DNA from: Botryococcus braunii
Taxonomy: Eukaryota > Chlorophyta > Trebouxiophyceae
Assembly (NCBI GenBank): GCA_002005505.1
Contig: KV908523.1
Span: 184,736-209,105 of the forward strand
Length of the DNA: 24,370 bases
Direction: 5' to 3'
The stretch's first letter is position 1; each line of letters opens with the position of its first letter. A model generated the notes under the pieces. It ran no database searches and was not told where the DNA came from. It saw nothing but the letters and a program-made list of their open reading frames with translations. The position numbers and the translations under genes were made by a program. This document shows, in pieces, positions 9,092 through 18,556 of the stretch.

Positions 9092-10511
9092 TTCAGCACA
9101 AAGGCTGTGAGGTACTTTGCGGACTCAGGATCACGAGCTACTTGTAACATGTCTGTGGCAACAACAGCTTGCTATGATGGCTGCAGGCACATGCTATGCA
9201 GTGAGCGCGGTGCCTCCACACATCTCTGGTCGTGGCTGAGGGAGTTGGTGGGAGGAGACAGAGACAGCATTCGCTATCCAAAACTGAGGGACAACTCCAG
9301 GGTTCTGAGACCATCTCTGAGGGGAGGTGCCATGAGGGGGCGGGGCACCTTGGCTGATGCTGCAACTGCAGCTTCAGTATCCTCCGAGGAATTAGCAGGC
9401 CCAGTCCCAGAAACCCCTCCGAGCTCCCTGCACAAGTGCCCAACATACTTTAGTGGGCTCCCATACCGCTGCGGCCAGACTGTAAAGACAACCATTACCT
9501 TTTACTTTATATGTGTGCATAGAGAGATCCCGTAAAGTTCTCTCTGATTTTCATATATAATTACATGAACGCATACATTCTAGAATTGGCCGCTCTGCGT
9601 CACATTCAAGACAAACATTTCCCGCATTATAATCAGTCACCATCTTCTTCTTCATGAACTGCTCTCTTTCATTCAGCCTCATACTCTTCCGCTGATTGCT
9701 ATAACTCAGACAGCTGCTGTTCCAATAAGAAGTAGGACCAACCGGGGGAGGGACGGGGGTAGGCAGGGGAGATGCGAGGGCGGAAGGAAGGGGCAAGGGG
9801 AAATTTATTTAAGCAGCTGACTAAAGAAAAGAAATTGGGGTTCCGAGCCATGAGGGTGGAGTCGCGACCCGAGAGTGATGATGTGCGCAAGCGAATCGGG
9901 ACGAATTCTACCTAAAAACAAGAGGGACGCAATTCACTAAAACAATGATAACTTGCGAAGAAAAAAACTATTTGCCACCTCCGCGCTTAATATGCGGAAA
10001 TTGGAACGCTTTAAACAGATCTGGATCTGGATTCTGGCACGCTATCACGCTGCCGCCACAGCTTCGCTGTGGTGCAACCGGCGATTCGACAGATCACTTA
10101 GCGCTTAATGAAATATTGGTTTTGCGAAATGTGACCTTACAGATATGCGCAGGCTAGATTCTGCCAACACTAATAACCACAGGTGATCATCATACACCAC
10201 CAAACGGCCACACGTGCTTATTACCCCTTACCGTTGTTTGACTATCGCTCCTGGGCAGCGATAATCCCCTTCATCTTGCATTGTATGTGTCGTCAAGTTT
10301 GACACCCCGCCGCAGCTGGTTGACACGTCCCCGGCCCAAACGCCTCTATCTCTCTGGCGCATGGTTGACTTAATGTCAAGGTATATTGTCTCCAGCTTGT
10401 TTGATCATGCACTTTCCTGTAGACAGCCTACTGATATTGCCATAGTCAGCATGGATGGAGGACTGCTCTCGTTATCTCTCGTGGTCAGCGACACTGATCA
10501 GTGGTGTCGGA
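9092..10511. other. No gene recognised; upstream region of the F-box-like gene
   Basis: Open frames at plus 9107-9535, minus 9138-9446 and plus 9945-10157 overlap or lack any family signature. The segment next to 9091 should contain the F-box promoter and 5' UTR, but I see no clear TATA element. A strong hairpin, CCACAGC-TTC-GCTGTGG, is at 10056-10072. Confidence 0.4.
10056..10072. repeat. Perfect 7-bp stem, 3-nt loop hairpin
   Basis: The stem CCACAGC/GCTGTGG has a TTC loop. No T run follows, so a terminator reading is not supported. Confidence 0.6.
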
Positions 10512-10531
10512 GAAGGAAGGAAGGAAGGAAG
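10512..10531. repeat. (GGAA)n at the 3' end of LINE A
   Basis: About five GAAG units, reading (CTTC)n in the LINE sense. It may be the simple-repeat tail of the element or the target it entered. Confidence 0.75.
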
Positions 10532-10601
10532 ATTACATCCAAAGACCAGCCACTAGGGCTGAAGAGGACGGCAGTACAATGAATTACCCATATCTAGCCA
10601 A

Positions 10602-13600
10602 CTAAGGTCGCACAGCACCTGGGAGAGTGAGGTAGCTCTCCAGTGCTCTAGTCACAAATTTGGCAACCCCTTCAAAGTCTTCTTGCCACATAAACGTCTG
10701 TACAGATCGACTCCTTTGTTGAAAAAGATGCATAAATTGTTGCCGTACATGTTGTACAGCCGGACAAGTGAACAACAGATGATGTTCATCACCAACGAGC
10801 TCTAAGGAGCACCTCGTGCAAATCCTCTGGTCTCGAGAGATGCCTTGTTGTCTACCTTTATCAATAGGAAGGTCATGACACCCTAATCTAAATCGCATAA
10901 AGGTCCGCAATGTACCATTAGGAAGGTGGAGTTTGAGGGCACTCTTACTCCGTGGTACATGAGGCGGACGTGCGAACCACCTTTGGTATCTGCAGAATAA
11001 GGCTCTTGGGGATGCACAAGAGCGAGGGGAGATGTCTAGGTCATCCCATATCATGTCACTTTTACGGTCTAACAGATCCTTTACCTGTGAAATGTCAATC
11101 TGCAAGGCTCTGTCAAACCGCACATGGTCAGCTATATAGTATCCTAGTTTCTTAAGTTGTTGCATAAGGGTACCCGAAAACGTTTCTCGGCCTTCTACTA
11201 TTGCCAACCTAATGTCATGCATGAGGACCTTGTAGTGTAATGAATCAGGTCTCATGGCCGCTATATTGTTCCAAAACCTAGCCATACGTAAGATCCAAGT
11301 TGACCACAAAGAGAATATGTTAAATTCACAATTGATTATTTCCTCAGGGATTGTCCGACGTACCCCCAAAATCTGAGCTAGGACCCGCTTGTGCGCATCC
11401 AATAGGGGTATACTACTAGGTTTTCCCGAAGACAATTGTCTGCCTTGAAAGCATCTGAATGCCCAGACTTCACATCCATAGGAGATGAGGGGTGGTAGGC
11501 AAGCTAAGTACAATTCTGTCATGAGCATCATTGACATGTTGCAACCAAGATTGCTATAAGCTCTAGTAAGGTCTTCCCATGCTATCCAGAACCTCTGCTC
11601 GAGGTTCTTAATGCCGGCTTGAAGGCCATTCTTGGCATGAATCTGTAATCCAAGGTATTTAACCTCCTGTACCGGACTAATTCTAACCCCTGCAACCTCC
11701 AGAGAGGTAGAGAGTGTCAGAGGGTCTGGATTTACTGAAAGGTATTGCGTCTTGGCCCCATTTAGGCGCATGTCCATACTCTTACACCATTCTTGAGTAG
11801 CATTCACCAACACCTGTAGGTCCTCAACTGTAGGCGCGACGAGAACAAAATCGTCGGCAAAGCCTAGCACTTGGATACGTATTATATTTAAACGTGTGCC
11901 ATCAGGTAACTGAAGGCCAGCCGTGGGGCAATGATGTGCAAGATATCGGGGGAGTCCATCCGACATAATTCCAAATAGTGTAGGGCTAATGGGGCACCCT
12001 TGAGGAACACCCGCACTTGATTCAAACAACCCCCCATGTTTGCCCTCAATTTTGATCGCCAATACTGTACTGTCTATTACAGCTTGGGTAGCATATAGAA
12101 AATCCCCTTGGATTCCCAACTGCTCCAAAATATGCCCTAACTTAAGACGCGATACCCTGTCATAAGCTTTAGAGAGGTCCAGGAATGCAAAATGGAGTGG
12201 AGTGATGCCCATTGCCCAATCTATGAGATGTTGTATAACAAACAGTTGATGGGTGGTGGACATTTCAGGACGGAAGCCTATTTGGCAATCAACACGCAAA
12301 CGGTACTTCTCCAAGTAAGATACTAAGCGCGAGTTCAACACGTTGGCATACAACCTCATAAGAGATTCGCCCACGGCAATGGGACGATAATTTCCTGTGT
12401 TATACGCGTCCCCTTTCTTATATACCGGTGTCACCAAACATACATTTGACTCCGCCGGTATGGTACGTTGTCTAAGCGCCATAGTAAAAATGTCCGCAAT
12501 GACATGACTTAACATGTTTCGTGAGTAAGGATCCCCCGGGTGTGTAAGTGGTTGAGCATACCTAAACAACTCTGTAGGGTAACCATCTTTCCCCGGGGAT
12601 TTCCCATTGGCAAGTGCTCGGAGACCCAATTCAATTTCCTCGACTGTGAAGGGAGCATTCAGCTCGTCGCACTGATCGTGACCATGATCTTCTGGGACTT
12701 GATGGGGAGGATATGCCCCAATAGGCAGACCATGCGCGGGCTCTTCATTTCCAAGACCACTTGCAAGGGAATTTATATAAGAATCCCAAGCTGACACATC
12801 TCTAAGGGGTTCAGGCAGTCTATCTCTTTCACGCCGAAGGGTTTTCCAAAACCTATGGGGGTTGAAATGCTTTTGGTGTACCAATGTTTTCAGCTTTTGG
12901 GCCTGGTATGCCCTTTTCTTTTTCCTCACAATAGCATGGTACTTTCGCTCTAACCTCCGGAACTCATCACCCCGCCATTTGGTTAACATTCCATACCTCC
13001 AGACTTCCCGTTTAAGGGCCCGGCATTCCTGATCAAAAAAGGGTTGATGTTGACGCCGGTGTCCATTGTGGGGATATCTTTTGTATTGGTCATGCATTCC
13101 TGCTTTCTTTGCAGCATCTTTTATGAGTGCATAGAGGCAATGAATGCTAGTCTTAATGTCCCCATCAGCAGCCGCTTTTTCACATTGGCTCATGAGGTTT
13201 AACTCATCACTCTGTAATGCTTGGACATATTGATCCCTTGCAAATTGGCACCAGCTAATTTGTGACAATGGGTGTCCCCCTTGAGCAGAAGAGCGACACG
13301 GTCTAGGATGAATAGGAATAGACAAGGATGCACATAGTGGGAAATGGTCAGACTCTGACCTCTCACAATCAATGCCACTGTCTTCTAGGTGTGGGATAAG
13401 ATTTGGGGATACAATGATATGGTCAAGTCGTGTTGCAGCTGATCTACGCGTACCGTGGTACGACACACCGGCTGGGATATCTCCCCTGACACGGCCAGTG
13501 CAAATGTAAACGCCTAGTTTGTGGACAGCACGAAGAAGTTGCCGCCCATGGGGATTGACATTTGGGTCCCCTCCAGGGGCCATGGGGGGAAGGGGACCAA

Positions 13601-14072
13601 CTCTAGAATTAAGATCACCCCCTAGGAAAGAGTACCCTTCTACCTTTGCCTTACCGAGTGTTTTCTGGATTTCTTTCATTCTATTAGCTAAACTCAAAGA
13701 TGATAGAAGGGGTGATCCAGAAGGGGGAATGTAAGTTGTTCCTATGATTAGAGGTAGTCCACCACCCTTGAACTGAATCTTAGCCCACAACGATCCTTGT
13801 TTGGTGCAATAGGGGAGAATATGGTATTCATTGCTATATCGAATACCAAGCAATAAGCCTTCCCCTGCCCTCCCTGAGTGTGATGCAGGGTGAAAGAATA
13901 GCTTGAAGGGGGCCCAGAGGTCTCGTTCGATAATTTGTCTTCTAGTCTCACTGAGCATGATAATGTCAAAGGTGTGAAGGTACTCTAAGAGGCCTCGAGA
14001 TAACAGTTTTTCAGTGCTAAGGCCATTTATGTTCCAAACAATACATCTCAACCTCAGGTGGCTAGATATTTC
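10602..14072 (-). CDS. LINE A ORF2: APE endonuclease / reverse transcriptase
   Basis: The frame is open from the codon after the ORF1 TAG (14072) to TAG at 10602-10604, 1149 residues counted from a TTG at 14051. The endonuclease occupies about 1-245: N7 in WNING, E35 in LSET, GGDLNSR at 144-150, RLDHI near 209 and SDH at 234-236. A basic linker follows. The RT spans about 470-780: GKSPGKDG 483-490, GNYRPIAVG 553-561, motif A D625 in [11 protein letters not shown], motif B GVPQGCPISP 681-690 and motif C FADD 731-734. A CX2CX9HX4C knuckle starts at C1078. I see no RNase H domain. The protein nicks the target and primes reverse transcription there. No AUG precedes N7; the first internal Met is at 32, inside the endonuclease fold. 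Translation must therefore start at a non-AUG codon or arrive by readthrough from ORF1. Confidence 0.88.
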   Translation of the reverse strand, partial: EISSHLRLRCIVWNINGLSTEKLLSRGLLEYLHTFDIIMLSETRRQIIERDLWAPFKLFFHPASHSGRAGEGLLLGIRYSNEYHILPYCTKQGSLWAKIQFKGGGLPLIIGTTYIPPSGSPLLSSLSLANRMKEIQKTLGKAKVEGYSFLGGDLNSRVGPLPPMAPGGDPNVNPHGRQLLRAVHKLGVYICTGRVRGDIPAGVSYHGTRRSAATRLDHIIVSPNLIPHLEDSGIDCERSESDHFPLCASLSIPIHPRPCRSSAQGGHPLSQISWCQFARDQYVQALQSDELNLMSQCEKAAADGDIKTSIHCLYALIKDAAKKAGMHDQYKRYPHNGHRRQHQPFFDQECRALKREVWRYGMLTKWRGDEFRRLERKYHAIVRKKKRAYQAQKLKTLVHQKHFNPHRFWKTLRRERDRLPEPLRDVSAWDSYINSLASGLGNEEPAHGLPIGAYPPHQVPEDHGHDQCDELNAPFTVEEIELGLRALANGKSPGKDGYPTELFRYAQPLTHPGDPYSRNMLSHVIADIFTMALRQRTIPAESNVCLVTPVYKKGDAYNTGNYRPIAVGESLMRLYANVLNSRLVSYLEKYRLRVDCQIGFRPEMSTTHQLFVIQHLIDWAMGITPLHFAFLDLSKAYDRVSRLKLGHILEQLGIQGDFLYATQAVIDSTVLAIKIEGKHGGLFESSAGVPQGCPISPTLFGIMSDGLPRYLAHHCPTAGLQLPDGTRLNIIRIQVLGFADDFVLVAPTVEDLQVLVNATQEWCKSMDMRLNGAKTQYLSVNPDPLTLSTSLEVAGVRISPVQEVKYLGLQIHAKNGLQAGIKNLEQRFWIAWEDLTRAYSNLGCNMSMMLMTELYLACLPPLISYGCEVWAFRCFQGRQLSSGKPSSIPLLDAHKRVLAQILGVRRTIPEEIINCEFNIFSLWSTWILRMARFWNNIAAMRPDSLHYKVLMHDIRLAIVEGRETFSGTLMQQLKKLGYYIADHVRFDRALQIDISQVKDLLDRKSDMIWDDLDISPRSCASPRALFCRYQRWFARPPHVPRSKSALKLHLPNGTLRTFMRFRLGCHDLPIDKGRQQGISRDQRICTRCSLELVGDEHHLLFTCPAVQHVRQQFMHLFQQRSRSVQTFMWQEDFEGVAKFVTRALESYLTLPGAVRP

Positions 14073-15344
14073 CTATTGAGGGGTTGAGGGGTTGGGACCC
14101 AGGTCACCTCCCTCTAGGGTGGAAGGAGTCATAAGCTCTTCAAGCTCTGGCTCGCGTTGAATCGCAATACGCTTGCCATCGGTGGCACCCGGGACATGGC
14201 GGGGAGTCGGCCTCTGCTGGGGTGGCATCCAATCCATGCCTTCAGCTGTAGCTGCATCCTCTCGTTGTATTTCGCTTGCGGTGTAGGGCATTAAGGCTTG
14301 GACGCCAGGGGCTCGGTCAGCCTGGGCGGCAGCCGGCCTGCCCCCGGGCACTTGTCGGGGACGTGCGCCCAGGGTCCCCCCGGCTGGGGCAGCTGCCGCA
14401 CGGGCCCCGAGCGCGTTTTGGCCGGTGCTATGTGTCGCCATAGGTGTGGTGTTCCCTCTGCTCATTGCAGAGGCCCTCCGAGACTCAAGCAATGTGCGCG
14501 GTCTGCCGTTGACAATTGTCTTCCATGCGTTTGGCTTGGGATCCAGGTGTGCTGGCTGGATTTCGTTGGAATAGTCCCTCATGGGTGGGGCGGGCCCATG
14601 AGGTTGGCTGCTGGTCGGAGGAGTTGGTGCTACCCGGGGCTCTTGGGAAGCCCGGGCAGGAGGTGGGCCAGGAGGAGCTCCTCCTGGGACCCACTGATTG
14701 ACTCTCCCATCTGCTCCACGGAAGCAGAGGGTTCCTCCACGCCACAGGACTGGATAGCCTTGGGCTTTAAAGGCCTGGAAGTTGGGCAGGAGGCGCCGGC
14801 GCGCTTCTTGTTGGCTCGGGGTGAGGTCCTCTGCAAGAGAGAGGGAACGCCTTCTAAGGCGCTTGCTATGCTTGAAAGCGGCATTTCGTGCCCTTGCCGA
14901 GTTGAACTTCACCAAGACTGGCCGCGGCCTTGCAGCATTGGCCTTGAGTTGGCCGAGGCGGTAGGTGTCCACAATCTTGGGGATCAGCGATGGGAGATCC
15001 CTGTCCCCCCCAAATAACTGCCGGACATCCCCATCCCCCAAGTGCTCCTCGATCCCATAGACAATAATATTTGTCGCCTTTGAGATGATTTTTTGATGTT
15101 CCACGGTTTGTTCCAGTTGGAAAATACGGTCTTGTTGGTGTTCAACTCTGTCAGAGAGCGAAGAGACTCGGCCCTCTAAAATCGCGACTTTTTCAGCAAG
15201 TTTATTTTCATTTACTTCAATATCAATCGTACCATCCGAGCCAGCAGGGGAGGTCGGGGCATTGCGCTTCCCTCCCCTTGTTGCATTGGCATCTGATGGC
15301 TGCGGCAAAGCCTTTTGTGGAGTACGGAACAGAGACGATATCAT
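14073..15344 (-). CDS. LINE A ORF1: coiled-coil RNA-binding protein
   Basis: 423 residues, ATG at 15342-15344, TAG at 14073-14075. Residues about 45-88 form a heptad-like coiled coil (LAEKVAILEGRVSSLSDRV and onward). Residues about 90-215 look like the RRM-plus-CTD core of LINE ORF1 proteins: NIIVYGIEE, VDTYRLG, RPVLVKFNSARARNAAF, then EDLTPSQQEARRRL and a WRGGTLCFRG strand. The last 200 residues are Pro/Ala/Gly-rich and probably disordered. Such proteins trimerise, coat the element RNA and act as chaperones. It ends in a tandem CCCCTCAA repeat directly before the TAG, and ORF2 follows in the same frame. Confidence 0.8.
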   Translation of the reverse strand: MISSLFRTPQKALPQPSDANATRGGKRNAPTSPAGSDGTIDIEVNENKLAEKVAILEGRVSSLSDRVEHQQDRIFQLEQTVEHQKIISKATNIIVYGIEEHLGDGDVRQLFGGDRDLPSLIPKIVDTYRLGQLKANAARPRPVLVKFNSARARNAAFKHSKRLRRRSLSLAEDLTPSQQEARRRLLPNFQAFKAQGYPVLWRGGTLCFRGADGRVNQWVPGGAPPGPPPARASQEPRVAPTPPTSSQPHGPAPPMRDYSNEIQPAHLDPKPNAWKTIVNGRPRTLLESRRASAMSRGNTTPMATHSTGQNALGARAAAAPAGGTLGARPRQVPGGRPAAAQADRAPGVQALMPYTASEIQREDAATAEGMDWMPPQQRPTPRHVPGATDGKRIAIQREPELEELMTPSTLEGGDLGPNPSTPQ

Positions 15345-15374
15345 TTGTAGATAAGTGAATCATATCATGACAAG

Positions 15375-15406
15375 GAGATCGATTGAGTTTGAGATCGATT
15401 GAGTTT
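15375..15406. repeat. Tandem 16-bp repeat, two perfect copies
   Basis: GAGATCGATTGAGTTT occurs twice head to tail, starting 31 bp upstream of the LINE A ORF1 ATG. It may be the remnant of a 5' promoter monomer array or mark the 5' boundary of LINE A. Confidence 0.9.
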
Positions 15407-16405
15407 TTTCCGACCCTGCAGACAACAGGGTATTTGGCAGTACGGTTCAGTTGTACTACCTGGGTTTTCCGACCCTGCAGTGCGTGGACTTGAGCGGCAC
15501 TACCATTCTTATTTGCGCTCCCGTAAACGGGTGTGCCTCATGTCCCAATTGGACGAGTGTGTTGCTCTCTTTCATATTTGCCCCCGTCTATTTTGGCGGA
15601 CACTCCGTGGCCAACCCCCTCCCTTGCCCCTGCCATTGCATGACCATGAGATGTGGAGCAATTTCATGTCTGGGTTCACTCGGCAGGATGTTGGTACCCC
15701 TGATGAACCCCTTATGCCCTTATCGGAGGAGTCGTATCCGCCTTCTCCTGTCACCGGTGACTCCCTTAACCAACCCTTCACCTTACAGGAAATGGAGCAT
15801 GCCTTTAGTACCTTGCACACGGGGAGGAGTGTTGGATTTCAGGGTTTCCCGTCTGGATTTAAATTTCTTTGCTTCGCCTAACGTCCCCCTGACCCCCAAA
15901 CACGAAAACAGGACCCCCATCTCCTGGCCCCGATCTTGTTGACCATTGTCAATGCTATGTTTCAGGCAGGGCGTATACTTCCGGCCTTCACTATGTCGCG
16001 GGTCGTCCCTGTGTTTAAACCCGGGGTCAAGGATGTACTAGGTACGGCAAATTACCGCCCTCTTGCTGTTCCTGAGCCCTTCATGCGAGTTTATGCCACT
16101 CTCTTGAACACTACGCTTATTCGGCATGTGTAATCTAAGGGGTTGCGCTGTCAGGCCCACACAGGCTTCCCCCCAGGGTTTTCCACCTTGTATCAGGTCG
16201 TTGCGGTTCAGCACTTCATTGGCCTCGCTACGCCCGAGCACCGGTGGTACCCCTTATTATTATGCTCTTTGGATTTGAGTAAAGCATATGATCGGGTTCC
16301 TCACCCCCGACTTTGGGAGGCCATATCTCGGGTGGGTGTACCAGCCAATTTCTGGCTACTGTGACATCTTTGTATGACGATGCCCAAGTCATGTTTAGGG
16401 GGGAC
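15406..16405 (+). pseudogene. LINE B: truncated reverse transcriptase remnant
   Basis: One plus-strand frame (third position) runs through in-frame TAA at 15879-15881, TAA at 16131-16133 and TGA at 16362-16364. After the TGA the similarity continues in another frame. It corresponds to LINE A ORF2 from about residue 365 to 675: RHYHSYLRSRK linker, [46 protein letters not shown], and motif [13 protein letters not shown]. Motifs B and C (YADD) are missing. The endonuclease half is also absent, as in 5'-truncated LINE insertions. It is clearly a different family from LINE A and is non-functional. A 16-bp direct repeat (TTTTCCGACCCTGCAG at 15406-15421 and 15465-15480) sits at its 5' end. Confidence 0.8.
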
Positions 16406-16731
16406 CCCGTGGCCGTCTGCATGCTATTGAATTGGCTCCCATCTCATGGACAATTGTGCCATTATCCATAGCCCCAGGCAAGCAAGGATCATTAACTTGT
16501 CTCAATTGCTTTAAACCCACATGGTAACGCTTGCAAAACGGGTCAGCAGACGCATCACCGGCCTTTGCTCATGATCATGTCAAACACGGCGTGCGTATAC
16601 GTATATACCAGTGTCAGGTGTCGTGGTGTCATGTACGGGCCAGCAGACGCATCACCGGCCTTTGCTCATGATCATATCAAACACGGCGTGCGTATACGTA
16701 CATACCAGTATCAGGTGTCAACCAGTGATAT
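16406..16731 (+). repeat. Dispersed repeat A, copy 2, with a tandem duplication
   Basis: Begins at the point where LINE B similarity stops and matches 6411-6637. Its distal part is duplicated: 16540-16622 recurs at 16637-16719, a 97-bp period, differing at only a few bases. The copia 3' LTR starts directly after it. Confidence 0.8.
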
Positions 16732-17423
16732 TGTAAAAGGTTATGGGCATTGGCGTATCCTGCACGAGGCCGAGAGGTCGTCAGCATACGACGTTACTCC
16801 AGCTGCAGTCCATACGCCTGTCTGCTGAGTATTAAGCACAACTGTTGGACAAGACTAGCATCTGGCAATGCCCAGCATCTTTCACAACCAGTTTCGTTAC
16901 ATCATTGTATTGCACTCAAGCATTGATCAAGCACTTACTAGATAAGGCTCTATGCGGCTACGTTCAAGTACATGCCTATACTCCCAACAGTCACTATCCC
17001 TTGTCTGTTTAAGTGACTACAGGGTACACTAGGCTTGTTCACTCTCACAATAGCAACAATGACACAACACACACTGCCGCACCGCACCTGCACGAGGCAG
17101 ACAGGTCGTCAGCATACGACGTTACTCCAGCTGCAGTCCATACGCCTGTCTGCTGAGTATTAAGCACAACTGTTGGACAAGACTAGCATCTGGCAATGCC
17201 CAGCATCTTTCACAACCAGTTGGCATTCACACCGGTGGGGCAGCCTTAAGAGTTCACTCGACAAACGTGTAATCTTGATCAGACTGTACCTTATGTTCGA
17301 AAGCGTCCACAATCTACCGTGTCTAAGGTCCCTTATTTTATCAATGGACCCATATCCTAAGAGAGCACACATGAAGATCACTTAAAGCACAGGGCATTCA
17401 CTAATAATGTTCAGAACTCAACA
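16732..17423 (-). repeat. 3' LTR of the copia element
   Basis: In the element's sense it begins TGTTGAGTTCTGAAC right after a polypurine tract and ends CCTTTTACA: canonical TG...CA ends, 692 bp. Homologous to 3821-4717. It contains a perfect 119-bp direct repeat, 16775-16893 and 17103-17221, offset 328 bp. The upstream flank is repeat A, so the element inserted beside or into that repeat. No second LTR of this element is in the window. Confidence 0.8.
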
Positions 17424-17436
17424 CTTCCCCTTGCCC
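17424..17436 (-). promoter_or_regulatory. Copia polypurine tract
   Basis: GGGCAAGGGGAAG on the minus strand abuts the TG start of the 3' LTR and lies 7 bp after the pol stop codon. It is the expected plus-strand DNA priming site. Confidence 0.8.
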
Positions 17437-17443
17437 GTATGCT

Positions 17444-18556
17444 TTATGTGTATCTTCTCAAACCTAGTGAATCACGATGACCAACAAACACAGGCTTGGC
17501 AAGTGGCTTGGTCATAATGTCAGCCACATTGCGAGCAGTTTCCACATAGAGGATATCTACTTGCCCAAGTGCCATAGCTTCCCTAGCATAGTGGAAGCTT
17601 ACTGCAATATGCTTTGTGAATTTAGAATAAAGGGGGTTCCGTAAATTGGAAATGCATCCTTGGTTGTCACAGAAAATTTTGACCCTCCAAGGTGCAGCCC
17701 CTATCTCTTCCAAGAAGCCTCTAAGCCAGTTGGCTTCTTTCACAATATGGCCGGCTGCCATGAACTCGGCCTGCACAGTTGAGGTAGCAACTGAACTCTG
17801 CTTCTTGCTTCCCCAAACCACGGCACTACCATAGACAGATAGAACATAGCCAGTGGTGGAGTACCTGTGGTCCAGTTCCCCAGCGTAGTCGGCATCAACA
17901 TAGCCTTCTAGCTCAGGCCCCTTTCCACCCAGAGTAAGAGCTAATTCTCTGGTATCTCTCAAATACTTCAGCACTCGGATGGCCTCATTCCAGTGTGAAG
18001 TAGTGGGTGTCATTCTATACCTTGACAACACTCCAAGAGCCTGTGAAATGTCAGGCCGTGTTGTATTGGCAATGTATAGCAACGACCCAATCAACTCGCA
18101 ATATCGATGACCAGGTGGCAGAGAGGTACCTGCCCCATGTGACGTACCATCTGAGGACTCGGGTCTGCTGCTAGCCACGAAGTCCTTGGACATGGGCGTA
18201 TCAACCACACGCCCATCATTACCCACGCCAAACTTCTCCACAAGAGCATCAATCTTGGGAGTACAGCTCATAGAAATAGTACCCTCATCTCTATTTCTAA
18301 GAACCTGACATCCCAAAAAATCGTGCACCTCTCCTAGATCATGAATGGTAAAGTCCTTCTTCAGAAGTTCCTTTCCCCACTCAATCTCTGAGATCACTCG
18401 AGCAACAATGAGGAGGTCATCTACATAGACCAAAATGAATGACAGGTTGCCATCAGGGGCCCTCCTGATGTACACACCTGCATCACTCTTGCAGACACTA
18501 TACCCCATGACACTCAAATTGTCATTCAGGGTCTTATGCCATGCCCTAGGGGCCAT
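17444..18556 (-). pseudogene. Copia pol: RT C-terminal part and RNase H
   Basis: 370 residues with no internal stop, ending in TAA at 17444-17446. The RT catalytic box YVDDLLIV is at about 44-51. The RNase H domain has its acidic residues: D221 or D223 in GYVDADYAG, E264 in VQAEFMAA and D297 in FCDNQGCI. The copia hallmark TKHIAVSFHYAREA and ADIMTKPLAKP follow. The family normally reverse-transcribes genomic RNA inside virus-like particles. This segment is intact, but it is out of frame with the upstream RT part because of a one-base loss near 18553, just after ALYGLK. Confidence 0.85.

Larger units (their letters stand above)
10512..15406 (-). mobile_element. LINE A: apparently intact two-ORF non-LTR retrotransposon (APE type)
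   Basis: About 4.9 kb on the minus strand, with a short 5' UTR containing a tandem 16-mer, ORF1 (coiled coil plus RRM-like nucleic-acid-binding protein), ORF2 (APE endonuclease, reverse transcriptase, CCHC knuckle) and a 3' UTR of about 70 bp ending near a (TTCC)n tract. Apart from the TAG between the ORFs there is no stop or frameshift, and all visible catalytic residues are kept, so it could be a source copy. The exact ends are uncertain: no poly(A) tail is present, and I could not find a convincing target-site duplication. Confidence 0.8.

Noticed and set aside
9107..9535. 142-codon plus-strand frame upstream of the F-box-like gene
   Set aside because: It overlaps competing frames on the other strand and has no recognisable domain.
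14073..14075. Variant genetic code in which TAG encodes Gln (as in some ulvophyte algae)
   Set aside because: It would explain three TAGs, but TAG also ends the F-box-like and ORF2 frames, the copia stops include TGA, and LINE C ends with TGA. Decay and readthrough are simpler.
14298..15017. 239-codon plus-strand frame
   Set aside because: Antisense shadow of LINE A ORF1.
16540..16727. CRISPR-like array
   Set aside because: Only two long units with a short spacer, in eukaryotic retroelement context; a tandem duplication.
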